A DNA stretch of 64,000 bases from Eopsaltria australis (taxonomy: Eukaryota; Chordata; Aves; Passeriformes; Petroicidae). Both the position numbers and the translations under genes were made by a program. The notes under the pieces were generated by a model. The model saw only the letters and a program-made list of their open reading frames with translations, searched no databases and was not told the DNA's origin. Where the stretch lies: contig JAVTVJ010000001.1 of NCBI GenBank assembly GCA_034509425.1, positions 9,762,001-9,826,000 of the forward strand, read 5' to 3'. The first letter of the stretch is position 1. Every line of letters begins with the position of its first letter. Below are positions 13,601-28,600 of this stretch, one piece after another.

Positions 13601-16600
13601 ATTGGGGAATAGCATTTCTAAACCACACTACAGATGCTGCTTGTGTGTTCCCAAAAAGTTCTCTCAAAATCTTCATTCCTTCCTGCAAATGTAGGCTCAA
13701 ATGTACTTAGTCTGGATTGCAGCTTCTTGGAGGTAAGGTGCGGTGCATAGGTGGTTAAGAGGAAAAAGGACTTCTGTTTATACTCAGGGTAGATAGTTAC
13801 TCTGCTAACTTTATTATAACACAAATTTAATTAGTATAGCATTTAAAGCAGTTACTTTAAAGTGGAGATACATGCTTCATGTCTCATTAATTCACTCACA
13901 GTTCATTCATATTCTCTTCTTCCTGCTTGCTTCATTTATCTGTTTAAAAAAGAAAATGAATTGTTTTGTCCTTATATGCAAGAGAACCTCATGAAGTGTT
14001 TTGACAAACTATAAAAAAATTATATGTAAAGTGTGTTTTTATTATTTTCCATTTGCAAGGTTTTTGATACTGCAGTCTTAGCTTTTTCTCTGTCCTTGTT
14101 TTCTAGCTTCTCACTAACAAACCTACTGATTTTGATCACAGAAAATACACGTACCTCACATTTCATATGACAGCTTTTTCTTATGAGTGCTTTCTCCTGT
14201 TTTGGTGCTACCTGAGACATGAAGTGTAAACCAGCCTTTTAGATAACATCTTTTATTTTTTCAAGTTATCTCTTGCGATGATTTTTGCCTTCCTCATTTT
14301 GCTTCTTACATTACCAGTTTTTAAAAACTTACTCCCCTGTGTGCTTGCCTAACTCTGAAATGTATCATTGACAATGTCTTCCTTTAATCAACAAGGAAGA
14401 AAACCACTCCCAGACCCGAACTTTCTGGCACTAACCCTGTGTATTCTTTCCTTTAATTAGGAAAGTAGTCTTCTAGCAGCTCTGCAATAGTTGCTTGGCA
14501 CTGCAGTAGGAAGCTTTTCTTCACTGTAGCTTTACCTAAGAGCACATTCATAGTTGAGCTCACGATTAGAGACAATCTCACTTTTTCATAATTAAACTGT
14601 CTCCATGTTCTGACTATTACAGAGGGACAGTATAGGCATCTGTAGTACCCTTGTGGGCATAATCCTTTTCACTGAATTACCTTTTCTGTATTTGTGGTGG
14701 ACCTGCCTTCGTACATTTCAGCAATCTCTGCTCACTTTGTTTTGCAGGAGCAGTGAACTACACATATGATACCTTTTCCAGCTTTTACACTTTCCTTGAC
14801 AGAATAGGTTTGTGTTTATTTCAGTAAAATGTCTTAAAAAAGGCAAGAAGATAAACGTATTTTTAAACTTATTCTCTATTTCTCCAGCTTTAGTGGCTGT
14901 GTTCATTTTTCATTGTTATCTTTTTCTTCTGCATGTTTTTATTTCAGTCAGTTAGTATTGTCTCTGTGACCTAGAGTGCAGCTTTCTGTGTCCTTATTTC
15001 GGCCTTCATTCTACCCTAGATTAGTGCAGTTTTTTCATTAGCCAAAGACTTAAGACCTGTTTACATCTGAAGACAGAGGGGGGGTGATGCATGTGTGTGG
15101 TTCTTTTTTAAATTTTCACTGAGAAATATGTAAACAAATCAGTATCTTCCTACAGCTCTTACTGGCATAGTTTCTTTTAGATTCCCCCTCTTAAGAGTTT
15201 TCTAGCTAAACAGAAAACCTGTGGCATGTTCAGCAGCAGCAGCATCTTCTTGGTGAAATCTATACATACCAGCTTTTTCCTTGTTTACAGTTCACCTGGT
15301 CTATCATGTTCTCTGGTTGTACATATTTTCATGAGGTCTTCATGTGGTGCTTGTCATGGGCATAATCCTTGCATTTCATCTACTTTTTTTACTTGTCATA
15401 GTTATATCCAGTCACACCTCTTACTCATTTTAGTCCTAGTAGCTGTTCACCTATTCCTAAAGTAATGAGCAAACTGACCAGATGGTTGTTGTAATGTTGT
15501 ACTTGTTAAAATACCCATTGAGAGTAGATGAAATTCAGAGAATAATCCAAATTAAACCTGTGTGTCAGGAAGAAGGGAAATAAATGGTGAAAAGATGTTG
15601 GCTCATGGGTGTATGAACAAGTTGATTTTCCTTTGCATGTTCACAAGTTGAACTGATAATTTGGTGTCTGTCCTTCCAATCATCATCCCCTTCTAATAAT
15701 CTGCAAATACAGTTGCAGAACATTGGCTATATAGTATTTGATCAAAAATGTCAAATAGTTCTTCAATCATATTTATTCTACATTGTCTCCTAGTATCTGA
15801 ATCACTGCAATGTTAGGTCCAATAGAAATCAAAAGCATTGATTATCTGTTGTGTTGAAATTTTCTACCTTATTAACAAGTAGAAAAGATGCAGTACATTG
15901 TCTATAACATTTTCCCTTTGTTCCTTTTTTCACACCTTTGTCTGGTTTCCAAGGTTGTTCTTTTACATATTCACAGCAAAGGTGATGTGTTGACCAACGT
16001 AGGTCACTAAATACTTTCTGTTTACATGTCATTCTTATAAAAAAGTCACGATTGAACTATCAAAAAAAGTCTTAGTGTCTTACCATGAAGATTTGTTCTC
16101 ATCCCCATCTCAGGAAATAAACTCAGGAGTTTTCTTCCTGTCATGGACAATTTTGGTTAGATTCTTATCTACAGAGGCATTGAAACAGCTCTATAGAAGA
16201 ATGAGTTTGGCTCACAGGTTTTCCATAAAAGCCTTAGCTATTGTATCAGTGATCCATAGAGTGCTTGTCACATTCTCTTTCTCTTATGGGTAAATGTATA
16301 ATCATTTGAATGAAAGTTACCCTAATGCAGCATTTAGTCTTGGACTTGGAAATGTTACATTTGCTGTTGGACTTGACAGTCTTAGTGGTTTTTTCTAACC
16401 AAAATGTTTCTATGATTGCATGTAATTATACCATGTTAATATTAATACTGCCTACGTTTAATAATAACTTAGTTTCAAAAAGTTGTCTAATATGGGTTGG
16501 TTGAATACACAGAAATGTTACAGCTGTTGTAACAATAACAGCTCTGATGGGGTTATCAAGCTGTCTGTTACACTGGTCTTACGCATTTCAGAATGAAATT

Positions 16601-19600
16601 CAGGCTATGTTATGCAAGTACTAAAAAGACTAGTTTTGTGTATGATATGGATAGAAGATGAGCTATGTGATAATTCGCCTTTGTTTCAGTAGCTTTATCT
16701 ACTCAACAAAACAAAATGTATTTCATAGTAGAGTTGAACTTCGTTGTTCACTTTCTTACTTCTAAAGTGGGGAAATCACATGCAAACCGTATTTTAAATT
16801 TATTTTCATGTAATTGTATTTAATGACTTCTGTTTAGTTTTGTGATTCAGTATGACTGTTTTCGCCTGCTTTTATGATACTCAATGTACAACTTTGTTCC
16901 CTGTTTTTCTTTCTGAAGGACCCAACCACATGCCTATGCAAGGACCTGGACCTAACCAACTCAATATGACAAACAGTTCCATGAATATGCCTTCAAGTAG
17001 CCATGGGTCCATGGGTGGCTATAATCACTCAGTGCCATCGTCACAGAGCATGCCAGTGCAGAATCAGATGACAATGAGCCAGGGACAGCCGATGGGCAAC
17101 TATGGGCCCAGACCAAACATGAATATGCAACCAAACCAAGGTAAGTGAGGTGCTTGTTAGCTTCTGTAAAGGGAAAACATCTTGGGTGCAGATTTATTTA
17201 AAGGTCTTGTCTTGTAGATTTCCTTCTCTAAATGCCTGAGATTGACTCGGTTGGAGCATGGTGCTAAGAACACGAAGGTTGTGACTTCAGTCACCATAAC
17301 CTAAGATGTAGCTCAGTTATCCTTGTGAAAGGATCATCTCAGAATACTCTGTGAATATTCTGTACATTCATATGTTTGGAGGATTCTACATCTCATTTCT
17401 CCCATGTATCTGTGACTTTTTGTTTATTTGCAGACATTGAAGTATTTTCAGGTATAATGTGAGAATCTGGAAATGGATCTACCTTCATCAGTTATAAACC
17501 GGAACTACTGTTAGTCTTTTTCAGACTTTACACTTCTAGCTAAGTGTTACTGTCATTCAGGTTGATAAAATACATGTCTACTTTTAAAAGTCTTGGTTAA
17601 ATTGAAAAATTAAAGTCATATAGCCCTCAGATTGTTATACCTAGTTAGTCTTTGTTTTCTGCTGCATGCTGTTTTAGCATGGAATGTCTGTTAGTCTTAG
17701 AGAAGCAAAATTCAGTTCCAGGAACAATCTGGTACTCCCTACTGTTTTCTTGAGATGTCCTTGTGTATATAGTAAAAATCAAAACTAATTTTGTATCTAA
17801 GATATTTCCATTGCATAGACTGATGGTGTTTTGATGTCCTTGTTGAAGTGCAAGGACATTGTGGAATTAATATATTGCATTAGAGTCACAGCACAGCAGA
17901 TTATTAAGTTGTATACATACTGCATATTCTTATAGAGGTGCTTTACAAGTCAGCAGTCAGTATTTTCAGCTTACCTGTTAAGTCTGTTACTGCACTGGAT
18001 CTGTACATAGCACCTGCTAGAAGACATATGACAAACCAGAGCTCCACTTTTTTATATGTAGATACCATCTGTTCCTAAGGTGTACAGATAGACCAGGTCA
18101 TACTGATCAGTTAGATTAAGTTACAGAAAGGTGCAACACAGACAAAAGACAACTTAAAGAGAGACTAAAAATAAGTCATGATGAAAGAAACTGTTTCTGC
18201 ACTTTTCTTACCAGTAGAGAAAGTGGGAAGTCTGAGTCCTTCAACATCCACATTGCTAATAGCATTTTTCTTAAAATATAACAGCAGAAGAAACAAAAGA
18301 TAGGCGCTTAGCAGAGGAAACCATAAGTGGGAATATTTTTGACTGACTGTCTGAACCGGCAAGTTATCTCTGTGTTCTGGGCAATACACAGTGTAGTAAT
18401 TTTGTGAAAGTTGTAATATGCTTTGAAAAAGCCCTGTGCCAATTCAGTTCAGATTTTTTAGTTGCAGAGTTAGCGATAATTATGTAGCAGTATGTGTGAG
18501 GGAGCCATCTAGTAAGTCACTCTATAGAAAAAATTTTGTGTGACTGACCTAAAATTTAGGAGATGATTCTGTCTCAAAGTAGCATTCTTTACTCTTCCTC
18601 ATAGTATTTCCCTGCTGTGTTTTCAGTACTCTGTCAAATTTCAAAATTGATCATTAGAAATAAAAGGTTTCTGTTCTGAACAAATAATGGTACTGAAGTG
18701 ACTTTGGAGAATAAAGAATTAAACAGTATTAACCAAATTAGAGGTTCAAGAACAAGAACAAAATCTTTACTTAGAACAATGGTACCACTGCCATTAGAAA
18801 ATCCATGAATAAATTAATACTTCTGTCTTCAGGGTTTGACTAGGCATCACATCTCACATGAACTATTAGGGAGAAACAAAATACTGAAATAGTTTTTCGG
18901 TAAGTAGTACCTACTGTACTGAATGAAACCAGTACTTCTAGGGGGAAAAAGCATACTATTACATAATGAATAAAACCACCGTAACACTCAGAAAGGATTG
19001 ATCTAACACCTGGATGGCTTTAGCATAACCTTTTTATGTGCACTTGCTATGAAAACATCTTGCTGCATATACACCTTGTGAAGCAGATGGTGTTAGCAAG
19101 AAAAAAATGAAAAAGTGCTAATTAAGAAATAAAGTGCATAGTAACAGAACTCTTTGGTGGATTTTCTTCCTGTATCCACTTTGTACTCATTATTGATTTG
19201 CACTAGTTATAAAATGCTAGCCAGAGGAATACCTTAAATGAGAAGCAAAGTTTTCATGGTATTGATTTTATGTAGTCAGTCCAGTTTAAAAGAGGAATTC
19301 TAGTAATTTTGGACTTAGAAAGCGGTATGTTTTAAGTGGAAGATTCTGTAGATGACTCTTCACTGAAAAGTTACTATAGCAGCCTAGGACATCTGCAAGA
19401 AATATTGGCTACCTTTTTGGAAAAGATAGGAAGCAGAAGGAACTGAATGAATGTGGAAGAAACTGTGTTCTTACGAGTGCATTTCTTGTGTATAGTAAAC
19501 TACTTAGGTTGAGAAAAAAATTCAAGTGTTGCCAATTTTTGACATTTCAGAGGGGAGATGTAAGCATGGTTTTTCTGAAACCTGAAACTTGAATAGAAAA

Positions 19601-22600
19601 TCCTCTTTTTTCATGTTGAACAAATCTTCCACACTCAGAGAATAATATTTAATAGTAGACTTTATACATTTTACAAGTAAGAACCAAGAAATTGTAGCTT
19701 GGCCTTCTCAGAAACCCTGTTTCTCAGATCCTTTTGCTGGGATTCCATCCCCTTGCTGGAAGAGCTTGAGGCAAAGTTGCCAAACTCCCAGTCTCTATTG
19801 AATGAGCGTTATATGTTGCCTGTGATATAAAAGAAGGGAACTAATTTACAGGTGAACTCTACAGGATGATATCATGTTGACTCAGTCATTTGCAGACCAA
19901 TTGTCAAATCTGGTGCTGAGATTTTTTAATTATAGTTTCATTTATATGAACTTGGAAAAATTCCATTAAAATTTCAGAGCTCTTTCACTTACTAGCAAAT
20001 ATGAAGATATGGAAAGAGTAGAGATGAGGCAGATGCAGATTCCTGTTCTTTTGTTGCTCACATCAAGAAAAGAACATAAAGGTAGGAACATTCAATGTTA
20101 GCTAAAATGTAAACATATTCAGGGTCTGGCAGATCAGGATAAAGTGATTTCTGAGTTTGACTACCTTTTGTGAATGTCTTGCCATCTGTTCACTCCCATG
20201 TAAGCTGAGACTGTTAGGTTTCAGTACCTCAACTGCTTACAGTAGTCAAGATGTTATGGAGAAAGTGGGGCAGTCTCAATTTTTTTTTTACATCTAACCT
20301 ATTAAAGGGAAATAAAATTGCCTCCGCATTTTGCAATGCCATCATGCTATAGCTGGATTTGTAGGATGTCTAGCTGTAGAAGACACTGTAGTTTTGTCAT
20401 AAAAAAACAAAAGATATAAACAGCTGCCACAGAGCTTGTGCTTTCATCTTCTTTCCCTGGGGTAAAACATGAAAGGCAATGTTGGTAACTAAGGAATTTT
20501 TCTTTATGACATTTTCTGTACTAGTTTTTTTGAAATGATACCTAAAATTATGGTTTGATTTAAGATGAGAAGTTTGTGGAGTAAGCAAGTGTGAAGAAGT
20601 GTCTCCTTTCTTTAATTTGAAGCCTAAATCATACATTAGTACTAGCAAAAGGTTTTGTATCCTCAAATTCTTTTGATATAATGTTTAAACTACGCCTGGT
20701 GTTAAAACACCTTTAGGATGGTGGTTCATTTGACTTAGCACATCTGAATTGTAGTGTTTGTCGAGTTAAGTTGACCCTACATTATAGTTTCTAAGCTCTC
20801 ACAAGGCTTAAAACCATGTTTTAAAAAACAAGCTGTTTTTTTAAAACATGTAGAAAAACAACGAAAGAGTTTTGCTGAGGGCTGCTGCAGCGATATGTAA
20901 TTTGTTATTTCTGTAACAGTGGTGAGATTAACCATGGTAAGTCTGTCATGGTGGGCATTGCTGATACTCTAGACAGGGATATCCAGTTGCTTCATTCATG
21001 CAAGTGCACATTGTGTAACGCCCCAAGTGAAATTTGGAAGGCTGAAGAAACAATAGCTTGTAGTACTGCTTTTTGGTCATCCTCACCTGTCCCCACAGCT
21101 CTTTAGTCAGAACAGCAGAGTCAGCAGTTCATTTGTGTGTGGTTGCTCACTTCTTTGCTTCTTCAGAAGGTTCAACCATGTCAGTGGTTATTCTTGTCCT
21201 CTCATAGCGTTTACCACCAGTATCTGAGTTTCAGCATAAGGGACAATGCTAAGGAGACATTTTTAAACCACTAAACTTTACTGCAGCTCTTCCATCCTCT
21301 GCACTTGGGATCTCAGATTTGTTAGCTTTATCTGGGACCTACTTTCAGTTTGTGTTTCTTTCTGTCTGTCTTACCTGTGTGAAGCCTAGGTTGTCAGTTT
21401 CCAAAAGTCCTTTCTTGTCAGGAGACTGCCGCTGTGTCACTGTACTCACAAGAAGAATCAGATAGTAGTCCATTTTTGCTTTAATCCACATACCTTTTCT
21501 TCCCTGTACATGAGGCCTCCTTATGAGATACTGGCTGGAGCAGAATTTATATTTTTTCCTCAACTGCTCATTTCGAAGTTGTCTACACTTACTAAACAAA
21601 AATGCATATTCTTGATAATGTAGGCTAATTAAATTCTGTACTTGCATATTTTACAGAGATAATCTTAACACAATATGTCTTTGGATGCATTTTGAACTCT
21701 GTACAAATAAGATACTTCATCTTCTCTGGATTAAATAGATCTAGAAATTCACAAAGAAAGAGTTTCTGTTGAGAGTTTTTGAAAGCAGTTAGCATTCTGT
21801 TGCAGCTTGCAGTTTTGTGAGCTTTGTATATGAAAGTCTTATCTCTAAGTCTGGAAAAGATCATGACTTACCTCACATGTAGTTTGCTGTTACCTGATTG
21901 GAGATTCAAGAGATGTGTTTTAGGGTGCTTGTAAAAATATGTACCACAAATATTAGAAAGCATTATAGAATCATTGAATGGTTTGATTTGGAAGGGACCT
22001 GAAAGATCATCTGGTTCCAGCCTACCTGCCTGTACTACAAGCCCAGGTTGCTCAAAGCCCCCTCCATCCTGATCTTGAACACATCTAGGGATGGGACATC
22101 CACAGCTCCTTTGGGCAACCTGTTCCAGTGTTTCACCACCCTCACAGTAAAGAATTTCCTCCTAGTATCTGATCTATACCTTCCCTCTTTCAATTTAAAA
22201 CCATTGCCCCTTGTCCTGTCAGTATCTGCTGTATAAAACATCCATCTCCCTCCCTTTTATAAGCCCCCTTAAAATACTGGAAGGCCATAATGAGGTCTCC
22301 CTGGAGCATTCTCTTCTTCATGCTTTCTCAGCCTTTCCTTATAGGAGAGATGCTCTATCCCTCTGATAATCCTTGTCGCCTTCCTCAAGACTCACTCCAA
22401 CTGGTCTGTGCCTTTCCTATGCCGGACACCCCAGAGCTAGATACAGAACTCTGGGTGAGGTCTCACCAGAGCAGAGTAGAGGGGCAGAGTCACCTCCCTC
22501 GACCTCCTGGCCATGTTTTTTCATACAGCCCAGGATACAGTTGGTTTTTTGGGCTGCAGGCCCACATTGCTTGATTATACCCAGCTTTTCATCAATGCGA

Positions 22601-25600
22601 ACCCTCAAGTTCTTCTCAGAGCTGCTCTCAGTGAGTTTCCCACTCTGTACTCATGTCTGGGTTTGCCCCAACCCAGGTACTGCACCTTGCACTTGGACTT
22701 GTTGAACTTAATGAGGTTCTCTTGGGCCCACTTTTCAAGTTTGTCCATATCCAATTAGATAATGAATTAATAGTCTTTAAGTTTTTTATTAAGTTTTGGG
22801 ATTTTATGTCATACTAAGTATTACAGATGAATAAACATAGCTTTCTCCTATGCTAGATTTTTCAAATGGAAGAATAAATTCAAAGTTCCCTCATCCCTCA
22901 AAACTACTGCATAAAATAGTTATGTTCCATGAGGCAGTAGAGACCATGGTGGTTCTTTTAGGTATCTTCTTAATAAGAAGAACCAAACTGGAAGGAAGCC
23001 AGGCCGTCTGTTATGAACACAACACACAGCCTGATACAGGGTAGTGAATTCTCATTGTGGCTCTACAAAGCGTTAATGAAGTTCTAATTTAAAAAGCAAA
23101 CAGAAAATCTCTACATTGCACCATGGGGACCCAACACATTTTATCACATTGTATTGTGACTAATATTAATATTGTTAATTAACAAGCTTTCTTGAGATCT
23201 AGGAATATTATGGCAACAAGTTTCTATTTTTTTCAAGACTGCCTAATGTTTCTCAGTACCTCCAAACAGAGGAGCATCTAAATGGAATAATATAAATTAC
23301 CTACTCGTTTAGAAGATGAAAAAAGGAAATGTGTTTTGCCAATAACTAAAATAAGTACATCTCAATTTAACCCTTTTTTTTAACTTTAAAGTCAGGACAC
23401 AGAAACTTGCCATACTGAAGGACAAAGCATAACTGAATCTTCTTAAGGGTGGCCAATATTTATCTTTAGAGGAAAATGAAGCTTAGGCCACTTTACTTCT
23501 CAGTGAGAGATGCCACACTGGGGTTTTATGGGATTTAACTAATGCACTTTGAATTCATACCATTAATTAATTTGTCTTAACTTTCTCTCATAACTCCACA
23601 TAGACAGGATCTAAGTGACTACATATTCCTTTGCCTTTATAAATCCATTGTCACTTGGTTGTATTTAGGTATTTTTCCAGTACTATAGTTTCACACAGGA
23701 CTTTCTGCTTATGGTTCAGCACCTAGTTATTTAAAAATACTAAATGGAATGGGAAAATCTAAGCATTAGAAAGTAGCTGATATCTTCCTTTTTCTTCTTG
23801 AATGGCACTTAGGAGTGGCTCTGCTAGTTTGATGTTTGATGTCATAATTTGTTCTAGTTTTTAGTGAGGCTGCTGGTTATATTGTTGTCTTTGTAGTTTA
23901 TAAAATAAATTAATTTTTTTAAAGGCAAAAAAAGCTTAGGGTTTCACCATTATAGACTGGGCAGTATGTGTGAAGTTGTTTGAATTAATATATTACAAAA
24001 AATCAGTGGTTTAAAAAAGTTTAGCTCGTTGTCACAACTCTTGCCTCCTCATGTTTTTGGTACTGGAATATTTCTTTTCTGAAGTGGTACTACAGAGGAG
24101 GCACAGAGGCTGTTCTTTGTTAAATGTTGTATCAATCTAACCTGCAATCTCATATAATGAAATGGTGTAATCATCATTTTCATTGCTGTGTGGTGTCAGT
24201 AGGGTGCTCTTTAACTGTCTGTTTTCATTACTGAAATTTGCATTTCTCCAAGTACAGCCTTAATCAGATTTTCTCAGTTGGTAAAACATGGACAGTACTT
24301 GATGTTTCCTGGTCTCTTCCTGTGGTTCATAGAAACTTGGTGCAACTTGGTATGAAAGAAGAATTTTTTTGCAGACTGTTTGGGACTGTTCAGTGTCAGG
24401 CATTACCTGTGGACCTTCTGCATATGTCTGTTGTATGATTGTCTCTCTGATTCACATGGTTTGTCTTTACTGGCTAAATAAAATTGTTGATTTTGTGATA
24501 ACAGCTTAGTGGTTTGTTGATGGAATATAACATCAACATCAACTATGCGTGTATTGAAACTACGCTCTGAGGAGATCACAAGTGTTAGATAATTTTTCTA
24601 TGACTTACCAAGGTTTCACCATCAGGTTTTCACCTACACTTTTTTTAATATATTTTTTAAAACAAAAAACGGTAAAAGTGTTTCAGTTATCTTTGTGCAT
24701 GTGTAAACTAATATCTGTGGTTTTGAAGAAAAATCATCTAAAAAGCAACCTTATATAGGCTGACTTCTGTTTTGTAGTTTGGTTACTGAATTGTTCATCT
24801 ACATTTGCATAGGTCCAGAAACTACAAACCCTTATCAGAGCACTGGATATACAAAGCCTTTTTTGGTCCATTTTAAGAAGTTGGGTTTTCCATGTTCTTT
24901 TGGAAAGGTTTAATCACAATTTGTTTTTGTATATTTGACATTTTTGCTGCTTCTCCTTTCACAGGTCCAATGATGCACCAGCAGCCTCCCTCCCAGCAAT
25001 ACAACATGCCACAGGCAGGTGGCCAGCATTACCAGGGGCAGCAGCCACCCATGGGAATGATGGGCCAAGTTAACCAAGGAAATCACATGATGGGGCAGAG
25101 ACAGATTCCTCCATACAGGCCACCACAGCAAGGTAGGAATTCACTTCAGTATTTTTACACTGATTTTAAATCACCATGTTTAAAACCATTTTACATCACT
25201 TTCTTGCTTACACCAAATTTCTATCAAGCCATTTGGTGTGACAGACTTTGTTGGCACACTCTTTTTGTTACCCTTTTTAAGGGTGGTTCTTGCAGCAAGA
25301 GATTACTGCTATCACCATGAAATGTGAAGACAAGTTTGTTTTCTTTTTTTTTTTTTTTTGTTCTTTCTGAGATTATGCATTCTGAAATTATGCATCTCAG
25401 ATATGCTGATGCAGAATTCTGTTTCGATATTTAAATGATAGGTACAGAAAAGGAACAGAGTACCTACTTGGTTCTGAAACCATTCAATTACAAAAAAAAA
25501 GGAACAAAGTTCCACAATATTTATTCTCTTTTTTCTTTTTAGTCCTTTTCAACAAGGAATAATTTTATTTTTAACACCTTTAACACCTTAGTCTGTTATA

Positions 25601-28600
25601 CAAGTACTCCTAAAATGAGCTCAAAACTGAAGTTTGATGTATATAGTCTCAGTATAGTGCAGCCAAACAACTGTGTGTTTTATATGTAAATAGATACATT
25701 TACTTATTGTTTTAACTAAACCAGATAACATATGCTGTCTGTAATGCAACAATATGGGTGGGGAATACATTTGAGAAGTATTTCTCATACTAAAATCAGA
25801 AATTAGCAAGCTTTATAACAGAGAAAACAAGTTATTTACGTATTGACTGGTTGTGGTTTTTCAGGCCCACCACAGCAGTACTCAGGCCAGGAAGACTATT
25901 ATGGGGACCAATACAGTCATGGTGGACAAGGTCCTCCAGAAGGCATGAACCAGCAATATTACCCTGATGGTAATCTCTCATAAATGTTAACTTTCCCATT
26001 TTCTATACCTGCCCAATACTAATGTAGTCGTATGCCCAAAATTAGGGGATGAGGCAAGAATAGTAATTGGATATCATACCTCATTTTTACAAAACCTTTC
26101 AAATTCAGAATTGTTACTACAGTTGAAGTTACTGTGACTAGTTAAATTTACAACTTAAAGGGTGTAATTTGTATTACTCCCATTTGAAACTCTTAACAAC
26201 AGTTTTAGTATTTAAAACTGAATGGAAATAATTGGTTTCTCTCAAAGAATGGAGAGTTCCTTAGCATATCTAGTATAATTGAGATGAATTTATAGTCATA
26301 ACTTTATTATCAATAAGAGAGGGGGCGATATCCTTTTATTAAAAATTTTATTGAACTGAAAAAACTTGCTAAAAAGATGTGGGTTTTTTCTGTAAACACT
26401 CTACTTTTTTGACTTAGTGTTTAGTTTTCATGTAAGTCGCACAACTGTCTTATTGCTGACGTGGTATGGGCCTTCAGTTTAACATTTATATAGGAATAAA
26501 GTGGTCCCTGCCCTGAGGACATTGGAAATGTGAATCCTCTTTAGATGACCCCTTAGTGCTTTCAAGACAAGACTGAAACTTCGGATTTCATAACTCTGTC
26601 CTTCTACCTCTTGGAATATAGAGTGCTGAAGGCTACTGGATTGTGTTATAAATTAGAAAAGTTGAAATTAACTTGTTTTCAGGCTGAGCAGAGACTTGGA
26701 GAACAAGATGCTGACTCCTGACTACTGTGATAACCATGTATGCAACTTAATGGTATCTTATGAAGTTTAAGAAATGAGGTAGATGTTAATTTTTAAAAAA
26801 TGTATACAAAACAAAGCTGTGTTATTGCCAAAGCAGCTACTTATTGCAAATAAAGGGATACAGGTCAGTTGTTTGAATTTAATTTCCATTAAATTGATTT
26901 TAAGATACGTCAAGCTTTATCTGTATAAGCTTACATGTGTTAATTTCTAGAGGTGTATGTGCAGCTATTTTGCAAGTTGCATTAACTGGTAATTATTCAG
27001 CTTTCATTTTGGAACATTTATGTACACGCATGAACTCTAAATTCTTACAGGCAATTTACTCTAGTAAGGACAGTTTGATGTTACCATCAACAGCTCCGTG
27101 GCAGCACAGATTACTTCTAACATCTATTCCTTCTAAAGAGTCATCTTTATCATTGCCTCATTATTACTCCTATGTAGAATACAAGGAGCATATTTTAAGA
27201 CTTGTTTTAATGGTTATGTATGCACATAAGATTCAGTCATTGATGTATCGTACAGTTGCCGACCTGATAACAAAACCACTGAGTTTGAGAACTGTTTCCT
27301 CCTTTCCTTACTTTTATTTAAAAATTTTACTCCAAATTCATACGATTTAAGTTTGAATGTAAACAAAATTTTGGAACATATTCTTGACCAAGTTTGCAAT
27401 AAGATATATTTTGATCATATGTAAGACAAAATATATGTACGATATATTTTGATCATCTGTAAGACAAAATATATGTGTGCTAAAATCAACAATGGGTGGG
27501 ATGCTTACTGCATATATTGGTTTCTTAATCAGAGATGCCTGTAGTCTCTGAACAGAAAGGTTTGTTTGTAATGAATCTGCTCAGGACTGCAATGTAAGAG
27601 GAAAAGTTTTCTTAAGACCTTAAGTAGGAATTCTGTTTGCAGGGAAAACCTTGAGAGTGTTACATTTCTGTCATTTAAAAACAGAATTTAATGCAGATGA
27701 TGGTTCATAACTTCATTGAGCTTTATTTGTTATATTTCACACTGCTTTTAGCATATGCTTTTGAATTGGAGATCAGCAGAACAGGTGTTAGACAAAGTAT
27801 GATAATTGCTTTCTTTGTTCATTCTAATTTAATTCAGGTTATTTACATGTGAAAGGCCTAAATGCTTTAATTTTTTTTTGAGTGAAAGATGAAGTACTTC
27901 CCCCCCACTCCCCCAACAAGGATTATCGGAAGGTTAAGACCATCCCTTGCTGTGATGTTTCTAGAACTACTGCATTAAGCCTTTTTTTTCCCGTCACATG
28001 TTAATTCAATATGAAAGGAAATCATATTAATAAGTCTTTGGCTAATACAATTGAAAACTCTTTTTCATGTATATCCAGTTGAAATTTTTTTTTTCATTTT
28101 TCTGAGAAATGAAATATTTTTAGGGTTTTCACTCAGAGGCCATTAACGTTTCTTCCTGTCTCTTGTCGAATTGATGTAGGTCATAATGATTACGGTTATC
28201 AGCAACCGTCGTATCCTGAACAAGGCTACGATAGGCCTTATGAGGATTCCTCACAACATTACTACGAAGGAGGTATCTATATACCTTCACACACATACGC
28301 ACATACATTCCCTTTCCTCCCCCACCCTCAACGGGAACAGAAATTCTTGCACAACACAACTTATACCCATGCAAAGCTCTCGTAGAATACTAGTTGCTGG
28401 CTGTCTTGGAAATGGCAGGGAACTTGAAGCCTTCAGAATAATTTCTTGCAAACACCTAAATATATAACCACAATTTGCCATTCTAACAACAGTAAAATGA
28501 CTAAAACACTCTAGAGATTTTTTTTTTACCTCAATGAAAATTTTTATTTTAACATAAATTTGTTGGTTCAGTTGTATATCTTTTTGTGTGTGTATATATT

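Noticed and set aside
16852..17148. 98-codon frame starting at an ATG upstream of SS18 exon 5
   Set aside because: Its first 22 codons are intronic. The acceptor at 16917-16918 and the phase with exon 4 show the true exon starts at 16919.
22035..22241. Minus-strand frame that looks like a conserved protein
   Set aside because: It is the ORF2 C-terminus of the CR1 element at 21964-22757, not a host gene.
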